Below are positions 57,940 through 64,000 of a stretch of 64,000 bases of DNA, in pieces. Origin of the DNA: Rubrivivax sp. (GTDB lineage Bacteria > Pseudomonadota > Gammaproteobacteria > Burkholderiales > Burkholderiaceae_C); contig JADJYX010000030.1 in the NCBI GenBank assembly GCA_016719535.1, positions 43,502 to 107,501 of the forward strand. Direction: 5' to 3'. Made by a program: the position numbers and the translations under genes. Position 1 is the first letter of the stretch; each line of letters starts with the position of its first letter. The notes below the pieces were generated by a model. It was given only the letters and a program-made list of their open reading frames with translations. It made no database searches and was not told the DNA's origin.

Positions 57940-59247
57940 ATGGCGCAGGACAAGGCACGGGCAACCAAGGTCACAGACGCCAAGCTGGCAGCGGCCAAGC
58001 TGCCCGACGGCAAAGCCGAGGCCCGCATCCTGGCGGCGCCTGGTCTTTACCTGCACTTGCGGCGTCGAGCCGGCGGCGAGGTTGCCAAGCACTGGCAATA
58101 CCGTGCCCAGGTGGCCGGCGTGCGCCGCTGGCTGTCCCTGGGGGCCTATCCGGCCGTCTCTCTGGCCAAGGCGAATGCCGATCTGCTGGAGCACCAAAAG
58201 GCGCACGAGGCCGCCAAGAAGGGCGAGGCCGACCATCCGGTGATCGCGGCACGGTTTGCCCGTCGAGCCAACGTCGAAATGCCGACGGTGGCGCAAGCCT
58301 TCGATGATTGGATCGCCGACAAGCGCCTTGGCAGCAAGCGCAAGGATGGCCGTCCGGTCCGTGAACGCACGATCACCATCCTGACGGAGAACTTCGACGC
58401 CGATATCCGCGCGCGCATCGGCGACGCCAAGATATCCAAGCTTACGCCCGAGGCGATCCGGGCGTGCATCGACGCACCACGCAAACGCGGCGCCCCGGGT
58501 GCGGCTGCGCATGTCTACCGCACCCTGCGCGGGCTGGTCACGTTTGCCATCAAGCGCCAGTTGATCGACGGCGCCGACCCCATGCGGGGCATCGACAACC
58601 CGAAGCCGTACCGGCCTGCGCCCGTCAATGCTGCATCCGACGCCGAACTGGTCGCGCTGCTGCGGGCGGTTGACGAGTCGGACATGCACGAGGCAACGAA
58701 GCTCGCCATTGAGTTTCAGTTGCTGACCGGGGCACGCCCGGGGGAGGTCCGTCTCGCAGAGTGGCGGGAGTTCAATCTCGACCGCGCGCTATGGACCATT
58801 CCCGCTTCGCGCGTCAAGACCGACCGCGAATTCCGCGTGCACCTGTCCGATGCGGCGCTGGTGCTGCTTAAGCGTGCGAAGGCGCTTCGCAACGACCAGA
58901 AGAGCACTTTCGTCTTCCCTGGCGCCAAGGGCGGGACGATGGACAAGATGGCGATTGCCCATGCACTGCGCCGACTGGCCGAGCGGGTAGAGGCCAAGGG
59001 CGGCAAGAGGCTACGGCCGCATGACCTGCGCCGAACCTTCCGCACGATGTTGTCTCGGCTCGGCGTGCAACCCCACGTCGCGGAACTGTGCATGAACCAC
59101 CAAGAGACCGAGACCATGCGCCGGGTCTACGACGGTCACGACTACAGCGGTGAGGTTGCAGCGGCATGGGATGCGGCCGGCGCACATATCAAGGCGCTGC
59201 GCGCTGGCGGCGCCCTGGTCATCCCGATGACGGCGAGGCGGGCATGA
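57940..59247 (+). CDS. int: Tyrosine-type site-specific integrase (P4-like, DUF4102)
   Basis: A 435-residue integrase. The N-terminal DUF4102-like arm-binding domain has VTDAKLAAAKLPDGKAEARI and GLYLHLRRRAGG; a SAM-like core-binding domain spans about 112-215. The catalytic set is complete: Arg266 (TGARPGEV), Lys293, His361 and Arg364 (RPHDLRRTFRT), His387 (MNHQE) and Tyr397 (RRVYDGHDY). It lies 142 bp inside attL and points into the element, as in P4-type islands that use tRNA genes. Its TGA overlaps the next ATG. Confidence 0.95.
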   Translation: MAQDKARATKVTDAKLAAAKLPDGKAEARILAAPGLYLHLRRRAGGEVAKHWQYRAQVAGVRRWLSLGAYPAVSLAKANADLLEHQKAHEAAKKGEADHPVIAARFARRANVEMPTVAQAFDDWIADKRLGSKRKDGRPVRERTITILTENFDADIRARIGDAKISKLTPEAIRACIDAPRKRGAPGAAAHVYRTLRGLVTFAIKRQLIDGADPMRGIDNPKPYRPAPVNAASDAELVALLRAVDESDMHEATKLAIEFQLLTGARPGEVRLAEWREFNLDRALWTIPASRVKTDREFRVHLSDAALVLLKRAKALRNDQKSTFVFPGAKGGTMDKMAIAHALRRLAERVEAKGGKRLRPHDLRRTFRTMLSRLGVQPHVAELCMNHQETETMRRVYDGHDYSGEVAAAWDAAGAHIKALRAGGALVIPMTARRA

Positions 59248-59798
59248 CACAAGACGAGTACGAAGCCGAGACCATACGGCTAGCCCTTGCTGGCGATGCG
59301 GATGCCGGCCGCGCTGCGCTCAGCCTTTGCCGCGAGGCTCTGGATGCTCGCTCGATATCTCCGAGGCTCGCCCAATTCCTGGCCGACCGGCTTTGGGCCA
59401 TCGACCAAGCACTCGATGAGGCCGAACGACTACGCGAGATCAAGACGTCTTCCGGTTCGATCCGCTCTGCCCGCGATGCCGCCATCGCCGAGGCGCTGTG
59501 CATCAAACGGCAGGCAGTGAAGCCGCGCGATCCGTTTCCAGATTGGCAACGTCAGTACGCTGCCTTCGGTACGTTGCTGCTAAAGGCTGGTTTGCGGCCC
59601 GAGAAGGTCAAGGCCGCGATGGACGAAGCAAGAAGGCATAACGAGGGACCGGACACTGGCCTTGATCGCCGAACAGCGGAACGGATGCTTGCCGCTTACG
59701 CGCCGATGCGCGATCTCGACAACGAATTGCTCATGCACCTGGCCGGCCCGCTGCGGGAAATAGTGCCGACGTATCTGCCGCAGGCAAAGTCCGCATAG
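59244..59798 (+). CDS. Hypothetical protein, island gene coupled to int
   Basis: A 184-residue, largely helical soluble protein starting MTQDEYEAETIRLALAGDADAGRAAL. ATG at 59244 overlaps the integrase stop as ATGA. A middle segment IAEALCIKRQAVKPRDPFPDWQRQYAAFG and a tail RRTAERMLAAYAPMRD are seen, but I recognise no domain. Similar small proteins follow int in many proteobacterial islands. It could be a regulator or a replication accessory protein; unknown. Confidence 0.7.
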   Translation: MTQDEYEAETIRLALAGDADAGRAALSLCREALDARSISPRLAQFLADRLWAIDQALDEAERLREIKTSSGSIRSARDAAIAEALCIKRQAVKPRDPFPDWQRQYAAFGTLLLKAGLRPEKVKAAMDEARRHNEGPDTGLDRRTAERMLAAYAPMRDLDNELLMHLAGPLREIVPTYLPQAKSA

Positions 59799-59856
59799 GC
59801 CGGAACAGTAGCGCCATGCATCCCGGGGTGGCCCGGGGCTACCTACGAGGTACAGC

Positions 59857-60108
59857 ATGGCGCGAATCCTTCGCCTGCCCGCAGTAATAGACAAGACGGG
59901 CAAGAGCCGTAGCCCGATCTACGCGGATATTCAGGCGGGCCTATTCCCTCGGCCGATCAAGCTCGGCGCCCGCGCTGCGGGCTGGCCCGAGCATGAGGTC
60001 GAGCAAGTCATCACTGCCCGCATCCGCGGCGAGACTGATGACGCTATCCGGCGGCTGGTCGCGGCGCTGCATGTGTCGCGGAACGCCCCCACGACCGCGA
60101 CGGCGTAA
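59857..60108 (+). CDS. AlpA-family DNA-binding regulator / excisionase
   Basis: An 83-residue MerR-like winged-helix protein of the AlpA type. RILRLPAVIDKTGKSRSPIYADIQAGLFPRPIKLGARAAGWPEHEVEQVITARIRG follows the AlpA pattern (HTH, then FP.P..LG.R..GW...EV..W). AlpA proteins activate int transcription or aid excision in P4-like elements. The spacer before it (59799-59856) separates it from the int-coupled gene, so it may have its own promoter. Confidence 0.88.
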   Translation: MARILRLPAVIDKTGKSRSPIYADIQAGLFPRPIKLGARAAGWPEHEVEQVITARIRGETDDAIRRLVAALHVSRNAPTTATA

Positions 60109-60118
60109 GGGGGCGAGG

Positions 60119-60433
60119 ATGACAAACCATCATCAGTTTGCCGCGAAGGCAGGTCGCCCCACAAAAAAAGACGCCCCGGCGATTGACCGAGGCGCACAAG
60201 CGGAACAGCAGGATTCTGCCAAGACGACGACGACCGCGATAGCCCGCGCTGCGCTGCTGGGCATCGAAGCCCGTAGCATCGGCCCGGCGGCATGGATGCT
60301 GCGCCACGCACACGGCGCCTGCATCGGCGCTGTCTACGGGCATGAGGCCCTGGCCGCAGCGGTGGCCGGCTTCGAGGCTGCGCGCAACGACGTTCTAGCC
60401 CTGGTGCAGCGCATGGCAGGGGGTGGCCTATGA
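60119..60433 (+). CDS. Hypothetical protein, island gene
   Basis: A 104-residue protein starting MTNHHQFAAKAGRPTKKDAP. The basic N-terminus (AGRPTKKD) resembles an AT-hook-like or linker segment; the rest is Ala-rich and helical (RAALLGIEARSIGPAAWMLRHAHGACIGAVYGHEALAAAVAGFE). No family recognised. ATG at 60119 follows GGCGAGG, and its TGA overlaps the primase ATG, so it belongs to the replication operon. Confidence 0.65.
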   Translation: MTNHHQFAAKAGRPTKKDAPAIDRGAQAEQQDSAKTTTTAIARAALLGIEARSIGPAAWMLRHAHGACIGAVYGHEALAAAVAGFEAARNDVLALVQRMAGGGL

Positions 60434-61383
60434 GCGATCCCGTGCAAGCCTTTCGGCTGGCGATCCTGGCCGCGCTGGGCCATGCGCCCGATCAGATCGA
60501 GCCCGGCCGGTTCCATCGGTTCCCGACGCGCGACCGCCGCGGCGACTCTGCCGGCTGGTGCAAGCTGTTCGCCGATGTGCGGGGTGGCGTCTTCGGCTGC
60601 TACCGGGCGGGCATCTCCGAGACATGGAGCGCCATCGACCGCACGGCGATGACCAGGCAGCAGCGCATTGAACTGGCCCGGCAGGTGATGGCCGCGACCG
60701 CCGAGCGTGAAGCGCAGCAGCGTGAGCTATGGGCCAAGGCCGCCGAGCGTATCGCGCTCACCTGGGCCGAGTGCATGCCCCTGGTGGCTGGCGATCCGGT
60801 GACGCTGTACCTGAAGCGCCGGGGCTTCGGCGGCGTGTGGCCGCTGCCCGAGTGCCTGCGGCTGCACCGTGGCCTGGCCTACTGGCATGAGGGCGAGCGG
60901 CTAGGCGCCTATCCCGCGATGGTGGCGCCCATCGTCGCGCCCGATGGCCGCATGGTGGCGCTGCATCGCACCTACCTGACCGCGAACGGCCGCAAGGCCG
61001 ACGTGCCGACCGTGCGCAAGCTGACCGCCGCTGCCGGGCCGCTGTCCGGTGCCGGCATCGACTTGCATCGACCGCAGCGCGGCGTGATCGGCATCGCCGA
61101 GGGCATCGAAACCGCGCTCGGAGCCTGGTGCCTGTCGGCCGTGCCCGTGGTGGCCGGCTACAGCGCCGGCAACGTCTCGTCATGGCAATGGCCGGCAGGT
61201 GTGCAGCGGCTGGTGATCTTCGCGGACAACGATCAGGCCGGGCGCGAGGCCGCCGACAAGTTGCGGGCGCGAGCCGTGGCCGCGGGTGTTCACGCCAAAG
61301 TGATGACGCCGACCGACGACGGCGCCGACTGGGCCGACGTATGGGCATCGCGCGGCGTGGTGTCCGTGGAGGGCACAGCATGA
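60430..61383 (+). CDS. Toprim-domain primase-like protein
   Basis: A 317-residue protein with a DUF7146/primase-like N-terminal part (GWCKLFADVRGGVFGCYRAGISETW) and a C-terminal Toprim domain: the catalytic Glu in GVIGIAEGIETALGAW and the DxD in LVIFADNDQAGREAADKL. Proteins like this prime or assist replication in phages, satellites and integrative elements. It is translationally coupled on both sides (ATGA at 60430 and 61380) and followed by a RepA-like ATPase, a minimal replication pair. Confidence 0.88.
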   Translation: MSDPVQAFRLAILAALGHAPDQIEPGRFHRFPTRDRRGDSAGWCKLFADVRGGVFGCYRAGISETWSAIDRTAMTRQQRIELARQVMAATAEREAQQRELWAKAAERIALTWAECMPLVAGDPVTLYLKRRGFGGVWPLPECLRLHRGLAYWHEGERLGAYPAMVAPIVAPDGRMVALHRTYLTANGRKADVPTVRKLTAAAGPLSGAGIDLHRPQRGVIGIAEGIETALGAWCLSAVPVVAGYSAGNVSSWQWPAGVQRLVIFADNDQAGREAADKLRARAVAAGVHAKVMTPTDDGADWADVWASRGVVSVEGTA

Positions 61384-62555
61384 GTGCCAGCCTGTCAGAT
61401 GTTGACCGCGCTGCCAGTGCGATGCCGTCCGTGCGCCTGGTGCGTGGCGATGCCGTGAAGTTGGAGCCGGTTCGCTGGGCGTGGAAGGGGTTTCTTCCGC
61501 TGGGGATGCTGACGATCATCGGCGGTGCCCCGGGCTGCGGCAAGACGACCATTGCCTTGTCCGTGGCCGCCACGATCACGCGCGGCGGCGCATGGCCGGA
61601 TGGCACGCACTGCACCGGCGGCGGCGATGTGGTGATCTGGAGCGGCGAAGACCCAGCCTCGGTGGCGGCGGCGCGGCTGAAGGCCGCGGGCGCCGACATG
61701 ACCCTGGTTCACTTCGTTGCGGGAGTGGCCGGTGATGAGATCGAGACCTTCGACCCCGGCCGGGACATGCCGTTGTTGGAAGCGACGATTGAGCGCCTGC
61801 CCACGCCGCGCCTGCTGATCCTCGATCCCATCGTGTCGGCCGTGGCGGGTGACTCGCACAAGGGAGCCGAGGTCCGCCGGTCCCTGCAACCCGTTGTCGA
61901 TCTGGCGCAGCGGCTAGGGTGTGCGGTGCTCGGCATCACGCATTTCAGCAAGGGGACCGCCGGCCGCGATCCGGTCGAGCGGGTGACGGGCAGCATTGCC
62001 TTCGCGGCGCTGGCGCGCATGGTGCTGGTCGCGGCCAAGGTCAAGGCCGAAGCCGACGACGACGAACCGCGCCGGGTGCTGCTGCGCGCCAAGTCAAACG
62101 TCGGACCAGACGACGGCGGGTTTGCATACGCGCTCGATCTGGTGGAGGTGGCACACGAGGTAGAAGGCCAGCGTGTGCGGTGGCTGGAGCCCCTGGACGG
62201 CACGGCGCGCGAACTGCTGGCCGAGGCGGAAGCGGATTTGTCAGGCGATGACGAGGGCGGCGCGCGAGACTGTGCCGGCTGGCTGCGCGAGTTGCTGTCG
62301 GCCGGCCCTGCCTCGGCGCGCGAGGTCAAGCGGTGCGCAGATGAGGCCGGCTACGCGTGGCGAACGGTGCAGCGCGCCATGCGCAAGGCCGGCGCGGATT
62401 CGCGTCGGGTCGGGTTTAGCAAGCCCGCCGAGTGGTTCCTCGTTGCCAGTCGCGCCACAGTCGCGCCAGTCACGCCACACACTGAGGCTGGCGCCAATGG
62501 CGCGAATGGGGCCATCCGTGGCGCGACTGACGACGACGTGGAGGTCTTCGCATGA
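61380..62555 (+). CDS. RepA-like AAA ATPase / helicase
   Basis: A 391-residue RecA-fold ATPase (AAA_25, RepA-helicase type). Walker A is GGAPGCGKTT (residues 48-57), Walker B is RLLILDPIVSAV, and a GITHFSKGTAGRDPVERVTGSIAFAALARMVL segment is typical of this family. The C-terminal third adds a winged-helix-like region (REVKRCADEAGYAWRTVQRAMRKAGADSRRV) and a low-complexity tail (GANGANGAIRGATDDD). Expected role is unwinding for element replication together with the Toprim protein. ATG overlaps the previous stop. Confidence 0.88.
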   Translation: MSASLSDVDRAASAMPSVRLVRGDAVKLEPVRWAWKGFLPLGMLTIIGGAPGCGKTTIALSVAATITRGGAWPDGTHCTGGGDVVIWSGEDPASVAAARLKAAGADMTLVHFVAGVAGDEIETFDPGRDMPLLEATIERLPTPRLLILDPIVSAVAGDSHKGAEVRRSLQPVVDLAQRLGCAVLGITHFSKGTAGRDPVERVTGSIAFAALARMVLVAAKVKAEADDDEPRRVLLRAKSNVGPDDGGFAYALDLVEVAHEVEGQRVRWLEPLDGTARELLAEAEADLSGDDEGGARDCAGWLRELLSAGPASAREVKRCADEAGYAWRTVQRAMRKAGADSRRVGFSKPAEWFLVASRATVAPVTPHTEAGANGANGAIRGATDDDVEVFA

Positions 62556-63076
62556 CCGCCGCCATGTTGCTGGCCGACCTGCGCGGACGGGGGTTCACGG
62601 TGGAGTCCGCCGACAACAAGCTCATGGTGCGCCCGTCGAGCCTGCTGTCGGAAGACGACCGCCAGCGCATCCGCAAGGCGCTGCCGGGCCTGCGGGTGGC
62701 GCTGCATGCGCAGCCCACGGACCACACCGGGGGCGAGTCGCGCCCGTACCGGCTGGCGCCACCTGACGCCGAGGTGGCACACGCCGAGCCATGGGACGAT
62801 GGCGCCATTGCCCGCTTTCAGGCCCGTGTGCTGCGCATCCAACGGCGTGGCTTCGGCGAGCAGGATGCCGACGACCTGGCCGAGCGGCTGCACCTGCGCG
62901 ACGTGCATGCCGACCAGCGGGTGATGTGCCTGGAATGTCGAAACCTGTCCGGCACGCTGGCGACCGGCTTACGCTGCGGCAACCACAAGGCCGCCGTCGT
63001 CATGCGCGACCTGCCGGCCGAACTGGTCACGCAGATGCAGGTGTGTCCCGGCTTCGTGGAGGTCGATCAACGATGA
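62552..63076 (+). CDS. Hypothetical protein with TubC-like N-terminus and Cys motifs
   Basis: A 174-residue protein. Residues 1-50 (MTAAMLLADLRGRGFTVESADNKLMVRPSSLLSEDDRQRIRKAL) resemble the TubC N-terminal docking domain that automated annotation often assigns to small island proteins; the likeness is structural at best. The C-terminal half has MCLECRNLSG and LRCGNHKAAVV, a possible zinc site. ATG overlaps the ATPase stop. Function unknown. Confidence 0.7.
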   Translation: MTAAMLLADLRGRGFTVESADNKLMVRPSSLLSEDDRQRIRKALPGLRVALHAQPTDHTGGESRPYRLAPPDAEVAHAEPWDDGAIARFQARVLRIQRRGFGEQDADDLAERLHLRDVHADQRVMCLECRNLSGTLATGLRCGNHKAAVVMRDLPAELVTQMQVCPGFVEVDQR

Positions 63077-63321
63077 CTTGGACACCCGGTCAACCCGTCG
63101 TCAACGACGACGACCGCCTCGCCTGGGAGCGGTGGCGGTGCGAGCGCAAGCGCCAGCAGCAGCGGGAGCGGCGAGCGCGTAACCCGAGGATCGACTATTA
63201 CCCCGATGCGCATGCACTGGCGACAATCAACCAGCTACGTCGGCCGTGGGCCGGCGGCGACCAGTCGAGCGTGATCAGCAAGATCATCAACGAGTGGGCG
63301 GCGTGGCACCGGAATAAATAA
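63073..63321 (+). CDS. Small basic hypothetical protein, island gene
   Basis: An 82-residue protein. After a charged stretch (WERWRCERKRQQQRERRARNPR) comes RIDYYPDAHALATINQLRR and SSVISKIINEWAAW, a spacing that could form a ribbon-helix-helix fold. ATG overlaps the previous stop (ATGA), making it the last gene of the five-gene coupled set. No family recognised; a DNA-binding regulator is one possibility. Confidence 0.6.
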   Translation: MTWTPGQPVVNDDDRLAWERWRCERKRQQQRERRARNPRIDYYPDAHALATINQLRRPWAGGDQSSVISKIINEWAAWHRNK

Positions 63322-63372
63322 CGCCGATCTAGAGGGGGAGTCAGTTACCGAAAGTCCGCCGCCGGCAAGTGC

Positions 63373-63663
63373 TTAGGTGCTGCTGGCGCGCGGCGTCATC
63401 ACGCCCGGGCTTCCGGCTCTCTGGCCCGGCCTACGGGGGTGACCAGCCGGTGCATAGCTGACAGGTTTCCATTCCGGCTCATCGTCGGCGCCCGGCTCAC
63501 GCGCGAAGGCGCTGCATCCGTTGTTGGGCATCGACCGCACCCGTGGCGCATGGGGGCGGGTGCAGAGCGCGGCGTGGCCGTCAGGCGCCATGCGCGCGAA
63601 GGCGTCACAGTGCCAGCAAGGTCTTGGCGATGAGCCCCACGGGCTGAAGTGTGATGCAGACAT
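63373..63663 (-). CDS. Small Cys-rich hypothetical protein, island gene
   Basis: A 96-residue protein on the opposite strand to the other island genes, from ATG at 63663 (a TTG at 63696 would add 11 residues). PWGSSPRPCWHCDAFARMAPDGHAALCTRPHAPRVRSMPNNGCSAFAREPGADDEPE has four Cys in the order CxxC, C, C, suggesting a small zinc-binding protein. I recall similar unnamed proteins in Burkholderiales mobile elements, but I cannot verify this here. It is convergent to the replication operon. Confidence 0.55.
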   Translation of the reverse strand: MSASHFSPWGSSPRPCWHCDAFARMAPDGHAALCTRPHAPRVRSMPNNGCSAFAREPGADDEPEWKPVSYAPAGHPRRPGQRAGSPGVMTPRASST

Positions 63664-63953
63664 GGCGGCATGCTGGTCCGCGGGTGGCTCATCCAATGAG
63701 GTAGCTCCGACTGGCAGGCATTCCGGGAACGGGGGGGCGCAACAGTACGCACTACGCGCACACGCGCGCGCGCGTACTGGTCATGCTCATGCGTGCGCCC
63801 GAACAGTACGCGCGCGCGTGTGGCCCGCAGGGGGTCAACCAGATCGGCGGGGCGACCGGTGCTCGTCAGGTCTGGTATCCGAAATGGTATCCAGATGGCG
63901 AAACAGGCACGGACGGCCGGTGGCCGATGACTCGTAACCCATTGATTTTCAAT
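63664..63953. other. Noncoding right end of the element with CG-rich repeats
   Basis: No convincing gene. CAGTACGC (63743-63750) pairs with GCGTACTG (63772-63779) across an alternating C-G tract, and CAGTACGC recurs at 63804-63811. This could be a replication or attachment structure. The arm-type repeat at 63873-63892 lies between it and attR. Confidence 0.5.
63873..63892. repeat. Arm-type direct repeat, right end
   Basis: TGGTATCCGAAATGGTATCC is in the same orientation as the left pair at 57906-57925 and differs by one base. It lies 61 bp inside attR. Probable integrase arm-binding site. Confidence 0.65.
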
Positions 63954-64000
63954 TGGTGCCGGCTGTCGGAGTCGAACCGACGACCTTCCGCTTACAAGGC
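63954..64000 (-). tRNA. tRNA-Thr (TGT), 3' part; 5' part beyond window
   Basis: On the minus strand the last 47 bases read GCCTTGTAAGCGG (anticodon loop with TGT), a variable region, the T arm GTCGG-TTCGACT-CCGAC, the acceptor GCCGGC and an encoded CCA. The 5' half should lie right of base 64000. This is the element's attR and the copy expected to be functional. Confidence 0.85.

Noticed and set aside
57752..64000. Prophage
   Set aside because: No capsid, tail, terminase, lysis or repressor gene can be seen; the content fits a satellite-like or small integrative element.

Overview
The window comes from a high-GC (about 70 percent by eye) betaproteobacterium, most likely a Burkholderiales member of the Rubrivivax/Leptothrix/Comamonadaceae type. 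The reasons are strong G/C third positions, dense ATGA/GTGA gene overlaps, and familiar gene neighbourhoods (fmdB-DUF502-aspS, DUF971-ubiE-Tim44-ubiJ-ubiB, dciA/M23/secA/argJ). The species cannot be named from sequence alone.

Region 1 (1-14821) is a PQQ-dependent alcohol oxidation locus. It holds a quinoprotein alcohol dehydrogenase with the Asp-Tyr-Asp signature of lanthanide-type enzymes, cytochrome c-550 (PedF type), a XoxJ-like periplasmic binding protein, two MBL-fold relay proteins with damaged zinc motifs and an AcoR-type sigma-54 activator. A textbook -24/-12 promoter precedes the cytochrome gene. A nine-gene minus-strand operon (9992 to 2752) has nearly every start codon overlapping the previous stop. 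It encodes an ABC transporter of the PQQ-associated type, a beta-propeller, a TolQ/ExbD-like pair whose ExbD-like member carries an extra periplasmic beta domain, an unknown membrane protein, a lipoprotein and a Bug-type binding protein. This operon is the best candidate here for an incompletely described system.

Region 2 (14832-25983) is mostly housekeeping on the minus strand: clsB, an EEP-family partner, nudB, aroG, a chimeric Phd/CcdA-CcdB toxin-antitoxin pair, aspS (frameshifted), DUF502, fmdB, a sodium:solute symporter, ubiB and ubiJ.

Region 3 (26093-35156) is a plus-strand nucleotide-sugar operon (galE, manC, rfbBDAC) followed by a minus-strand caspase-MORN protein and an orphan EpsD-type PPIase. 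It separates ubiJ-ubiB from ubiE-Tim44, genes that are usually adjacent.

Region 4 (35230-48736) has a short Tim44-domain gene, ubiE (frameshifted), DUF971, a large FAD/Fe-S oxidoreductase (frameshifted), the ugpBAECQ glycerol-3-phosphate uptake operon (ugpC frameshifted), an MFS transporter and argJ.

Region 5 (49052-57738) has two secreted subtilases lying between argJ and secA, then secA, an M23 peptidase and a dciA-like gene.

Region 6 (57752-64000) is a compact 6.2-kb integrative element in a tRNA-Thr(TGT) gene. It has a tyrosine integrase at the left end, AlpA, a Toprim primase, a RepA-like ATPase and small unknown genes, bounded by a 47-bp near-identical tRNA 3' repeat and short arm-type repeats. 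No phage structural or conjugation gene is visible.

Four conserved genes each carry one small indel in a G/C run or CG repeat. This pattern looks more like residual sequence error than true gene decay.
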